A program made the position numbers and the translations under genes. Below the pieces are notes generated by a model that worked only from the letters and a program-made list of their open reading frames with translations, did no database searches and was not told where the DNA came from. From Candidatus Aminicenantota bacterium (lineage in GTDB: Bacteria; Acidobacteriota; Aminicenantia; Aminicenantales; Aminicenantaceae), in NCBI GenBank assembly GCA_016926925.1, contig JAFGNQ010000360.1, positions 1 through 5,246 on the forward strand: a stretch of DNA of 5,246 nucleotides, written 5' to 3'. Of this stretch, positions 1 to 5,246 are shown piece after piece. Each line of letters begins with the position of its first letter. Position 1 is the stretch's first letter.

Positions 1-633
1 CCGGATGACGGTGGGGATATCACGGTTTACGACTTAGCGGATGACAAAGTCGGCGTGATCGATTACTACATCCATGAGCGCCCCGGATATAAAGAATCTT
101 ATAAAGGTGTCGAGTTCACTCTGACCAAAAAATTTGCCAACAAATGGCAACTACTGGCTTCGATAACTTATGGGAAGACAAACGTCAACATGCCCATCGA
201 ATCCGTAGACGATCCCAACAACAGGGAATTTCAAGACGGTGTGCCTCTTTGGAACGACGCCCCTCTGATCATCAAAATCATGGGAAGTGTCGAGCTCCCT
301 CTGGGATTCACTTTCGGCGGCTTTTTAAATTATCGCACCGGCCTGCCTTCACAGAGGTACTTCTATACCAGGCTAAATCAGGGAGATGTCAACGTCGAAA
401 CCCAGAAATATGGAACTGAAAGGTTTCCGAATTTGTTGATTCTTGATTTGAGGTTGAGTAAGATATTCAGATTAGGAAAATTCGGAGCTCTGGAGATTAT
501 GGCTGATGTCTTCAACGTGTTCAATTCCTATACCACGCTGGATTGGGACACGGAATCTTGGAGCGGCTACCAGGATATCTACACGGTTCTGGCTCCGAGA
601 ATTCTCAGACTCGGAGTGAAATGGAATTTTTAG
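1..633 (+). CDS. TonB-dependent receptor (Oar-like), C-terminal part
   Basis: The reading frame is open from base 1 (PDDGGDITVYDL...) and ends at TAG 631-633, so about 210 residues of the C-terminus are present and the start lies outside the window. The sequence has the alternating hydrophobic/aromatic pattern of outer-membrane beta-strands: YKGVEFTLTKKFANKWQLLAS, then the strand-turn LPLGFTFGGFLNYRTGLPSQ, then DLRLSKIFRLG, ADVFNVFNSY and a final strand RILRLGVKWNF ending in Phe, the residue the BAM machinery typically recognises. The pattern 'YKG-E-TL-K-F', 'Y-TG-P' and 'DVFN-FN' is typical of carboxypeptidase-regulatory-domain/Oar-type TonB-dependent receptors. Such proteins import or bind large substrates at the outer membrane; the substrate cannot be read here, because the plug and N-terminal domains are missing. 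A strong terminator follows at once, so it is the last gene of its transcript. A GTG at 55 is internal and not a start. Confidence 0.85.
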   Translation, partial: PDDGGDITVYDLADDKVGVIDYYIHERPGYKESYKGVEFTLTKKFANKWQLLASITYGKTNVNMPIESVDDPNNREFQDGVPLWNDAPLIIKIMGSVELPLGFTFGGFLNYRTGLPSQRYFYTRLNQGDVNVETQKYGTERFPNLLILDLRLSKIFRLGKFGALEIMADVFNVFNSYTTLDWDTESWSGYQDIYTVLAPRILRLGVKWNF

Positions 634-664
634 CCTGTATGTAAAATCCTGAAAGAGCTTTGGA

Positions 665-692
665 GGGGAACCCGGCCGGGTTCCCCTTTTTT
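665..692 (+). terminator. Rho-independent terminator of the receptor gene
   Basis: Bases 665-686 form a perfect 22-base palindrome: arm GGGGAACCC, centre GGCC, arm GGGTTCCCC. It is followed directly by six T at 687-692. It lies 32 bases after the receptor stop codon. A GC-rich stem plus T-tract is the standard intrinsic terminator layout. The following sulfatase gene must therefore have its own promoter between about 693 and 748. Confidence 0.93.
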
Positions 693-748
693 ATTAAATG
701 TGATATTTTTATATCTCGAAGCTGTCCCATTCTTCCTTTGGAAAACTC

Positions 749-2908
749 ATGCACCAGGCGCTCTCAGACAAAAAAACACGGCGACCGATCGCTTCGGTAA
801 TCGCTTTGTGCATCTTCTTCTTATTTCTCTCTTCGATGCAAGGGAAGTCCCATTCCCCCGATGAAGAAAACCTCAATCTTCTGATCATCACCATCGACAC
901 TTTGAGGGCCGACCATCTCGGCATATATGGATATGACAAAATCGAAACTCCGAATATAGACGCCCTGGGAAGAAACGGCGTCCTTTTCACCCGGGCATTT
1001 TGCCATGTGCCGCTCACACTGCCCTCACACTGTTCCCTGTTTACTGGCACTCTTCCCTTGTTCCACGGGATCCGGGACAACGGTTACCGTCTGCCCGAAT
1101 CCAATACCACGCTCGCTCAAATCATGAAGAATAACGGCTACGCGACCGCAGCTTTCGTAGGGGCCTTCCCCCTGGATTCCCGCTTCGGACTCGACAAGGG
1201 ATTCGATGTATACGATGACCTATACGGCAGCAAAAACGTCGTGCGCGATCTTTCCTTTATCGAAAGAAGAGCTGCAGAGGTCAACAACAGCGCTGTCGCG
1301 TGGATAGAAAAGAATAAAGAGAAGAAATTTTTCGTTTGGATCCATTATTTCGATCCCCACTCCCCTTATGAACCACCGTCGCCCTTCAGCCGTACTTATG
1401 CCGGCCGGGAATATGACGGAGAAATCGCCTATACGGACTCTGTCATCGGAGACCTGATCGAGAAGCTCGACCAACTGCGATTGTCCGATCGCACATTAAC
1501 AATCCTTACCTCCGATCATGGGGAAGGATTGGGAGAGCACAACGAGACGACTCACGGAATCTTCATCTACGACTCCACCCTGAGAGTGCCCCTCATTTTT
1601 CATAATCCCAGAAAGTGGGCAAAAAGCCGGATTGTGAAAACCCCGGTCAGTACGATCGACATAATGCCGACCATCATAGAACTTATGAGAATCGATAAAA
1701 ACCCGGAAATTCAAGGAGAATCGCTTCTACCGGTCCTCTCCAAAGAGACATCGATTTCAGACAAATACATTTACATCGAATCCGTGGCGGCAATGATGGA
1801 CCGCAATTGGGCACCGCTCCAGGGGATCAGAAGCGGGGAATGGAAATACATCGATGCCCCCATACCGGAGCTCTATAATCTCGAGAGCGATCCCAACGAA
1901 GAGGTCAATCTCGTTGAAAAGAAACCCGGCATCACAGACCTTCTCAAGAAAGAACTGTTCCTTGCTACAAAAAACTATTCCTCCCCTCATTCTTCCAGGG
2001 TATTCGGGGCTGAAATCGACAAGGAAACAAGAGAAAAACTCATGTCGCTGGGCTATATCACCGGAAGAACTATATCTGGGGCAACGCAGAGGCCCGACCC
2101 CAAGACGATGATTGAAACGGACAATGCTTTCAACGCAGCCATCATCGCCTCCGAAACAGGAGAATTGGAAACTGCCCGAAGACTCTATGAGCACGTTCTG
2201 AATTCCCAGCCCAATTTCATAATGGGATATGAGTATGCAGCCTATAACTATTACAAGATGGACAAAATCAAGGAAGCGATTCACTTATTGGAGAAGGCCG
2301 TCGCCCTGAAGCTCACCACGAGTTCGCTCCTGGCAAGGTTGGGCTTGTACTACCAGGAAGCGGACAGAATCGGAGACTCCATCGATGTTCTGGAACGGCT
2401 GATAAGACAGGACGGCAGCTATGCCGAGGCATTCAATTACCTGGGAGTCAGCTACTTCAAGAGCGGACGGCTGGTCGAATCCGCAGGCGCATTCAAAAAA
2501 GCGCTCTCTTTGGACAGCGATTATGCCATGGCCATGAACAACCTGGGCAACTGTTATCTCTCGCAGAAAAATTATGACCTGGCTGCAGAAGAGTTTAAAA
2601 AAGCGATCGCTGTGGATGAACGCCTGGCATCGGCCCACAACGGATTAGCAGTGGTTTTCTACAGAAAAGGCTTGGTTGAAAAGGCCCTCCTGAGTTGGGA
2701 AAAATCCTTGGAGCTCGAGCCCAGGCAAGCAGACACACTCTACAATCTCGGCCGTGTTTACCTCAGGCTGGGAGACAAAAAGAAGTCTTTAAACTATTTC
2801 GAATCTTTCATAGAAACGGCCTCGCCACAAAAATACGAAAAAGATATAATCGAGGTACGGCAGGTTATAGAAAGGTTAAAAAGGGAAATAAAAAAGGGGA
2901 ACGAATGA
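749..2908 (+). CDS. Exported sulfatase-like hydrolase with C-terminal TPR repeats
   Basis: A 719-residue protein of the alkaline phosphatase/sulfatase superfamily. Residues 8-12 (KKTRR) and the hydrophobic stretch 14-29 form a signal peptide or anchor with no lipobox, so it should act in the periplasm or outside. The catalytic domain spans about 42-400. It shows IITIDTLRADHLG (metal-site Asp50), TLPSHCSLFTG at 90-100 (the sulfatase signature), DPHSPY 202-207, SDHGEGLGEH 255-264 (Asp256/His257) and THG 268-270. Thr90 stands where sulfatases carry the Cys or Ser converted to formylglycine, and His94 replaces the usual Arg, so sulfatase activity is uncertain; a phosphodiester or phosphotransfer role with Thr as nucleophile is possible. 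Residues about 455-694 hold roughly seven 34-residue TPRs, the clearest at 559-592, 593-626 and 627-660. The ATG at 749 has only a weak upstream GGAAAA. The stop overlaps the next start as ATGA. The fold assignment is secure; the substrate is unknown. Confidence 0.9.
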   Translation: MHQALSDKKTRRPIASVIALCIFFLFLSSMQGKSHSPDEENLNLLIITIDTLRADHLGIYGYDKIETPNIDALGRNGVLFTRAFCHVPLTLPSHCSLFTGTLPLFHGIRDNGYRLPESNTTLAQIMKNNGYATAAFVGAFPLDSRFGLDKGFDVYDDLYGSKNVVRDLSFIERRAAEVNNSAVAWIEKNKEKKFFVWIHYFDPHSPYEPPSPFSRTYAGREYDGEIAYTDSVIGDLIEKLDQLRLSDRTLTILTSDHGEGLGEHNETTHGIFIYDSTLRVPLIFHNPRKWAKSRIVKTPVSTIDIMPTIIELMRIDKNPEIQGESLLPVLSKETSISDKYIYIESVAAMMDRNWAPLQGIRSGEWKYIDAPIPELYNLESDPNEEVNLVEKKPGITDLLKKELFLATKNYSSPHSSRVFGAEIDKETREKLMSLGYITGRTISGATQRPDPKTMIETDNAFNAAIIASETGELETARRLYEHVLNSQPNFIMGYEYAAYNYYKMDKIKEAIHLLEKAVALKLTTSSLLARLGLYYQEADRIGDSIDVLERLIRQDGSYAEAFNYLGVSYFKSGRLVESAGAFKKALSLDSDYAMAMNNLGNCYLSQKNYDLAAEEFKKAIAVDERLASAHNGLAVVFYRKGLVEKALLSWEKSLELEPRQADTLYNLGRVYLRLGDKKKSLNYFESFIETASPQKYEKDIIEVRQVIERLKREIKKGNE

Positions 2909-3119
2909 ATAAGACCATTCGTTTCAAACTCAACGGCCAACCCGAAAGTCTGACCGTTAACCGCAAGCACTCGCTCCTTTGGGTCACGATGCGCTCCAAT
3001 GCGGATACGGCACCCCAGACATGATCCTCGCCGCCTACAGCCTGCTGCTGAAGAACGCCGATCCTACTTGCAGCGACATCATCGACGCCCTGGACGACAA
3101 CCTCTTCCATGATTATTGA
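2905..3119 (+). pseudogene. Internally deleted [2Fe-2S] subunit, xanthine/CO dehydrogenase family
   Basis: The ATG at 2905 overlaps the sulfatase stop (ATGA) and has AGGGGA just upstream. It encodes IRFKLNGQPESLTVNRKHSLLWV, the usual N-terminus of the small iron-sulfur subunit of molybdenum hydroxylases. Intact family members then have a plant-ferredoxin-type C-x4-C-x2-C...C cluster, but here the sequence jumps at about 2984 into another frame (frame of base 3000), which reads HDALQCGYGTPDMILAAYS and then LLLKNADPTCSDIIDALDDNLFHDY before TGA 3117-3119. This matches the family's CGYCTPGMILAAY...NLCRCTGY helical domain, with CGYC changed to CGYG and NLCRC to NLF. After NLF, the first frame reads MIIEIGD, like the family's tail after CRCTGY, suggesting a second small deletion. 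In frame the product would be only 39 residues (stop at 3022-3024). It cannot bind either cluster, and no molybdenum or FAD subunit is nearby. A decayed gene is much more likely than a working peptide. Confidence 0.85.
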
Positions 3120-3133
3120 GATCGGTGACAGAC

Positions 3134-3451
3134 ATGGATTTCACAGCCGAGGTTATCAAACTGATAAAGAGCATCCCTCCCGGGAAAGTCGCCACCTACG
3201 GCCAGATTGCCTACATGACCGGCCTCTATCCCTCCTTCCGCCGGGTGGTCTGGATCCTACATTCTTGCTCGGAAAAAGAAGATCTGCCCTGGCACCGTGT
3301 GGTCAACCGAAAAGGAGAGATTTCTCTCAAACCGGGAGCGGGATACGAAAAACAGAAAGAACTTCTCAAGGCAGAGGGGATTGTTTTCGACGATAAAGAC
3401 CGGATCGATCTGGACCTCTATCGCTGGGAGCCCGGCGATGAAGATTTTTAG
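3134..3451 (+). CDS. atl: Alkyltransferase-like (ATL) DNA-damage recognition protein
   Basis: A 105-residue protein matching the small MGMT-like family. PPGKVATYGQIA (15-26) is the family's opening helix-turn-helix region with the Tyr of TYG. SFRRVV (34-39) carries the Arg finger that takes the place of a flipped base. PWHRVV (52-57) corresponds to the PCHRV active site of O6-alkylguanine-DNA alkyltransferase, with Trp53 replacing the catalytic Cys. ATL proteins therefore bind and flip O6-alkylguanine but cannot repair it, and hand the lesion to nucleotide excision repair. The length fits the ~100-110 residues known for E. coli and yeast ATLs. I chose ATG 3134 because GGTGA lies five bases upstream and the protein then begins at the family's first helix. 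A TTG at 3116 would add six residues and overlap the upstream stop (TTGA). The gene begins at the edge of the broken Fe-S gene and faces vapC with a 26-base gap. No clear terminator is visible in that gap. Confidence 0.9.
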   Translation: MDFTAEVIKLIKSIPPGKVATYGQIAYMTGLYPSFRRVVWILHSCSEKEDLPWHRVVNRKGEISLKPGAGYEKQKELLKAEGIVFDDKDRIDLDLYRWEPGDEDF

Positions 3452-3477
3452 AATATTTTCAGTGCGGCTGAGCTTTC

Positions 3478-3915
3478 TTAAATCGACCTGAGGGGATTGC
3501 GAATCTTAACCATTGGGAACCGGCTGAAGTCGCGGTCGATGGTCCAGAGTTCGTCGACCCCGTGGCTGAGGCAGATGGCCGCAATGCGAGCGTCATGGAT
3601 CTTGGGACCGACAACCTTGCCCGAAAGGACAAGCCGGCGAAGCTTCGGCCAATACGACTCGTCCTCAATGAGCAGCACGAGGCGTGGCGATTCGAGCCAG
3701 GCCTCGACCTGTTCGACAGCCTGATCGAGCGGCGTCGGCGGGGCAAAGATCCTGGGATGAGTGGTTACGGCCAGAAACTCGTGGAGACAGGGCCACGGAA
3801 TAGCCCAATGCTCCCTTCCCTCCGCAAGGCCGGTGACACATCGGAGGGCGGCTTCATGCCAGGACGAATCCTCACGATGGGCGTAAACGAGTATGTTGCT
3901 GTCGATGGCGATCAT
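3478..3915 (-). CDS. vapC: VapC-type PIN-domain toxin ribonuclease
   Basis: A 145-residue PIN-domain protein. The metal-binding acidic residues are in the expected order: Asp5 in MIAIDSNILVYA, Glu46 in CLHEFLAV, Asp108 in IHDARIAA and Asp127 in WTIDRDFSRF. PIN toxins of the VapC family are Mg-dependent RNases that cut tRNA or rRNA and halt translation when free of antitoxin; the exact target cannot be read from sequence. The start ATG (3915-3913) overlaps the antitoxin stop as ATGA, so translation is probably coupled, which keeps toxin made only after antitoxin. All catalytic residues are present and the frame is intact, so it should be active. The gene is about 60% GC, clearly higher than the sulfatase gene, which suggests separate ancestry. 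It converges on the ATL gene. Confidence 0.92.
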   Translation of the reverse strand: MIAIDSNILVYAHREDSSWHEAALRCVTGLAEGREHWAIPWPCLHEFLAVTTHPRIFAPPTPLDQAVEQVEAWLESPRLVLLIEDESYWPKLRRLVLSGKVVGPKIHDARIAAICLSHGVDELWTIDRDFSRFPMVKIRNPLRSI

Positions 3916-4175
3916 CCGCCGCGCCCCTTATAGCTGATGTCGAGGATTTGATCCCAGGTCACATCCTCCAGATGAGGCTGGAGGCCTTGGCCCTTAAAAC
4001 TGGCTTTGCGGAGTTTGAAGCGCGGAGGCTTTCGCCCCCGGCGTTCGTTGAGGGCCTTTCTCAACCCTTCTTCGACCAGGGCTTTCAGCGTCGTCTTCTC
4101 CTGTTGGGCGACCTTCTTGGCCTCGTTGAACAGGCTGTCAGGAATATGTATGGTTGTCTTCATATGGCTAACCAT
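3912..4175 (-). CDS. vapB: VapB-type ribbon-helix-helix antitoxin
   Basis: An 87-residue partner of the PIN toxin. MKTTIHIPDSLFNEAKK gives a beta-strand followed by a helix, and TLKALVEEGLRKALNERR a second helix, the ribbon-helix-helix DNA-binding layout of many VapB proteins. A basic linker (RRGRKPPRFKLRK) leads to a C-terminal segment with LEDVTWDQILDISY, the kind of hydrophobic/acidic tail that wraps the toxin. Start choice: ATG at 4175-4173 has AAGGAG (4188-4183) seven bases upstream. ATG at 4163-4161 begins at the conserved MKTTIHIP but is 19 bases from that site; it would be the start if transcription begins near 4164 (see the promoter entry). The longest frame, from 4199, has no ribosome binding site. 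The protein probably represses its own operon together with VapC. The family name is by overall similarity and context; the RHH fold is inferred from pattern. Confidence 0.88.
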   Translation of the reverse strand: MVSHMKTTIHIPDSLFNEAKKVAQQEKTTLKALVEEGLRKALNERRGRKPPRFKLRKASFKGQGLQPHLEDVTWDQILDISYKGRGG

Positions 4176-4177
4176 AT
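4162..4177. promoter_or_regulatory. Inverted repeat, candidate VapBC operator
   Basis: ATATGG (4162-4167) and CCATAT (4172-4177) are perfect 6-base arms around a 4-base centre. The repeat covers the candidate -10 box and both possible antitoxin start codons. Toxin-antitoxin operons are usually autorepressed by the antitoxin or the complex binding a palindrome over the promoter, so this position fits an operator. It is short enough that chance, helped by the two ATG codons, is not excluded. Confidence 0.5.
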
Positions 4178-4199
4178 CACAGCTCCTTCCGACTGTCAA
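4171..4199 (-). promoter_or_regulatory. Candidate sigma-70 promoter of vapBC
   Basis: Read on the minus strand, TTGACA (4199-4194) is a perfect -35 box. After a 17-base spacer comes TATGGT (4176-4171), four of six matches to TATAAT. Transcription would start near 4164, next to the ATG at 4163, giving a nearly leaderless mRNA for the shorter antitoxin. The AAGGAG ribosome binding site for the longer start lies inside the spacer, so the two readings cannot both hold for one transcript. Confidence 0.5.
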
Positions 4200-4304
4200 A
4201 TCGATCCGCCGGCACTCTCTGATACTGACGCTCGCTCCCAGCCCCGATTCTCACCTATCGGGCGAAGTAACGGGTCGCCTCATTGAAACTAACAGGAGAT
4301 TTGG

Positions 4305-4328
4305 ATGAAAAAACCAATACAGGCATAA
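4305..4328 (+). other. Seven-codon mini-ORF with strong ribosome binding site
   Basis: ATG 4305 encodes MKKPIQA and stops at TAA 4326-4328. AGGAGA sits at 4294-4299, about five bases upstream, better than the site of several genes in this window. It may be a leader peptide, the surviving 5' end of a lost gene, or chance. A start beginning 'MKK' after a good ribosome binding site is typical of exported proteins, which mildly favours a truncated gene start. No known leader peptide is recognised. Confidence 0.25.
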
Positions 4329-4473
4329 ATGATGAGTTCTTACCTTTTACAATTTATGAATAGATCGAGCTAATAAAATATTGTATGATTATAAAAATAA
4401 TTCACCAGGAATTATAAATCCATGGGATGCCGAGAATTCTCCCAAGTGAGCTTCAGAGGAGAAATATTGGCTG

Positions 4474-4479
4474 AAGGAG
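4474..4479 (+). promoter_or_regulatory. Ribosome binding site deciding the hydrolase start
   Basis: AAGGAG lies five bases before ATG 4485. A second site, GAGGAG at 4456-4461, lies five bases before an in-frame TTG at 4467 that would add MAEGAK to the front. The ATG is preferred because it starts a clean signal peptide (MKK plus hydrophobic core). Confidence 0.75.
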
Positions 4480-4484
4480 CGAAG

Positions 4485-5246
4485 ATGAAGAAATTTTATG
4501 TCCCGATGCTATCCGTGTTATTGATTGTCGCCTTTTTAATAACTCCGGGCATTTCAAAAGATGAGCTGTCACAGCCCACCTATGGTGTCAGATACGAACT
4601 CAACATGAGGATACCTATGTCTGATGGTGTAGAATTATCCGCTGATATGTACCGGCCCGACGCACCAGGCCGCTTCCCTGTCGTACTGGTCAGAACACCG
4701 TATGATAATAACAACGAGGGGAGCCGTAAAATGGGCCAGTATTTTGCACAGAGGGGCTATATTTATATAACTCAGGACACAAGAGGCAGGGGCGATTCCG
4801 ACGGACGCTTTTACCCCCTCGTCAACGAGGCCAGCGACGGCTATGACACTCATGAATGGATCGGCAAGCAGGAATGGTCGAACGGTAAAATCGGCTCCAC
4901 AGGCGGATCCTATGTGGGCTGGGTTCAGGTCTACGCCGCTACGAAAAAAAGCCAATACTATACGGCCATGATACCCCAGGTCACGCCTCCGGATCCTTTT
5001 TTCAACGTCCCCTATCAAAACGGAGCTTTTATGATGGCCATGCTTGATTGGATAATTTTGATAGACGGAAGAACGATGCAGGATCTATCCAAACATAATC
5101 TACAGGAAATTTATAACCTCTTACCGCTTGCCGATATGGAGAAAGCCGTCGGAAGAAACACTCCTTTCTGGAAGGACTGGCTCGACCATTTCACTTGGGA
5201 TGAATATTGGGACAAACAGTGCTATCAGGAGAAATTATGGAAAGTC
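4485..5246 (+). CDS. Secreted CocE/NonD-type (S15-like) serine hydrolase, N-terminal part
   Basis: The frame is open from ATG 4485 to the window end (254 residues, no stop), so the gene is cut by the window. Residues 1-24 form a signal peptide (MKKFYVPMLSVLLIVAFLIT then PGIS). The alpha/beta-hydrolase core follows: MRIPMSDGVELSADMYRP (41-58), RFPVVLVRTPY (63-73), ITQDTRGRGDSDGRFYP (95-111), DGYDTHEWI (118-126) and WSNGKIGSTGGSYVGWVQ (131-148). GGSYVG is the nucleophile elbow and Ser142 the predicted catalytic Ser. The helical cap follows, with NLLPLAD and PFWKDWLDHFTWDEYW typical of the family. The catalytic Asp and His and the C-terminal jelly-roll domain would lie beyond the window; full members have about 550-650 residues. 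Relatives cleave X-Pro dipeptides, cocaine-like esters or glutaryl-cephalosporin, so peptidase and esterase/acylase are both possible. It is probably periplasmic or extracellular and expressed separately from its neighbours. Confidence 0.9.
   Translation, partial: MKKFYVPMLSVLLIVAFLITPGISKDELSQPTYGVRYELNMRIPMSDGVELSADMYRPDAPGRFPVVLVRTPYDNNNEGSRKMGQYFAQRGYIYITQDTRGRGDSDGRFYPLVNEASDGYDTHEWIGKQEWSNGKIGSTGGSYVGWVQVYAATKKSQYYTAMIPQVTPPDPFFNVPYQNGAFMMAMLDWIILIDGRTMQDLSKHNLQEIYNLLPLADMEKAVGRNTPFWKDWLDHFTWDEYWDKQCYQEKLWKV

Larger units (their letters stand above)
4200..4484. other. Intergenic region with abrupt composition change
   Basis: This is the divergent space between vapBC (leftward) and the S15-like hydrolase (rightward). 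Bases 4200-4289 are GC-rich like vapBC. From about 4305 the sequence becomes very AT-rich (4321-4380 is about 27% GC). It holds a 7-codon mini-ORF at 4305-4328 and a second short frame, ATG 4329 to TAA 4373 (MMSSYLLQFMNRSS), with no gap between them. TATGAT at 4384-4389 and TATAAA at 4413-4418 are possible -10 boxes for the hydrolase, but neither has a good -35 partner. I see no larger gene, tRNA or terminator. Confidence 0.6.

Noticed and set aside
702..715. GATAT-TTTT-ATATC inverted repeat upstream of the sulfatase gene
   Set aside because: Five-base AT-only arms are expected by chance in such AT-rich sequence. It may overlap the promoter, but no good -35/-10 pair can be named.
709..1080. 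Long minus-strand open frame across the start of the sulfatase gene
   Set aside because: It lies antisense to the signal peptide and catalytic motifs of a clear sulfatase-fold gene and shows no family features of its own.
1757..2638. Two sizeable minus-strand open frames inside the sulfatase-TPR gene
   Set aside because: They mirror the TPR-coding strand in another frame and have no recognisable domain or ribosome binding site.
3109..3396. Plus-strand frame starting MIIEIGD and overlapping atl
   Set aside because: Only its first few codons look like the tail of the Fe-S remnant; the rest is out of frame with the clear ATL protein.
3562..3933. 123-codon plus-strand frame opposite vapC, and a similar one at 3948-4286 opposite vapB
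   Set aside because: GC-rich coding DNA often leaves open frames on the opposite strand. VapC has all four PIN acidic residues and an ATGA link to VapB, so the minus strand is the coding one.
4635..5018. 127-codon minus-strand frame
   Set aside because: It is antisense to the S15-like hydrolase, whose plus-strand frame is open from 4485 to the window end with GGSYVG and other family motifs.

Overview
The window looks like a piece of a Gram-negative bacterial chromosome of moderate GC. My best guess is the Acidobacteriota/Aminicenantes-like lineages. This rests on style only: an Oar-type TonB-dependent receptor C-terminus, a secreted sulfatase-fold protein fused to TPRs and a secreted CocE/NonD-type hydrolase. 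There is no rRNA or marker gene to prove it.

Layout. (1) 1-633, plus strand: the C-terminal ~210 residues of an outer-membrane beta-barrel receptor, followed by a very clear intrinsic terminator (665-692). (2) 749-2908, plus strand: a 719-residue exported alkaline-phosphatase-superfamily (sulfatase-like) enzyme with a C-terminal TPR array. It has Thr, not Cys/Ser, at the usual formylglycine position. (3) 2905-3119, plus strand: the start codon overlaps the sulfatase stop as ATGA and opens a broken [2Fe-2S] small subunit of the xanthine/CO dehydrogenase family. The first Fe-S cluster region has been deleted and the second cluster's cysteines are damaged. (4) 3134-3451, plus strand: an alkyltransferase-like (ATL) DNA-repair protein with Trp in place of the MGMT cysteine. 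It starts right at the end of the remnant. (5) 3478-4175, minus strand: a VapB/VapC-type toxin-antitoxin pair with an ATGA overlap, noticeably GC-richer than the genes to its left, with a promoter and an operator-like inverted repeat at its 5' end. (6) 4200-4484: an intergenic stretch that changes abruptly from GC-rich to very AT-rich near 4290 and carries a 7-codon mini-ORF with a good ribosome binding site. (7) 4485-5246, plus strand: the N-terminal 254 residues of a secreted CocE/NonD (X-Pro dipeptidyl-peptidase S15-like) serine hydrolase, which runs off the window and so has no stop codon here.

How it fits together. The receptor, the sulfatase-like protein and the S15-like hydrolase are all envelope or exported proteins, plausibly for handling external polymers or peptides, but they are separate transcription units. 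The centre (2905-4290) reads as a remodelled zone: an operon partner was deleted, leaving a remnant beside a DNA-damage gene, and a toxin-antitoxin cassette sits in the opposite orientation. I see no CRISPR array, tRNA, rRNA or recognisable transposase. I did not find a convincing new multi-gene system. The most interesting points are the Thr-type sulfatase-TPR fusion, the gutted Fe-S gene and the overlapping control elements of vapBC.
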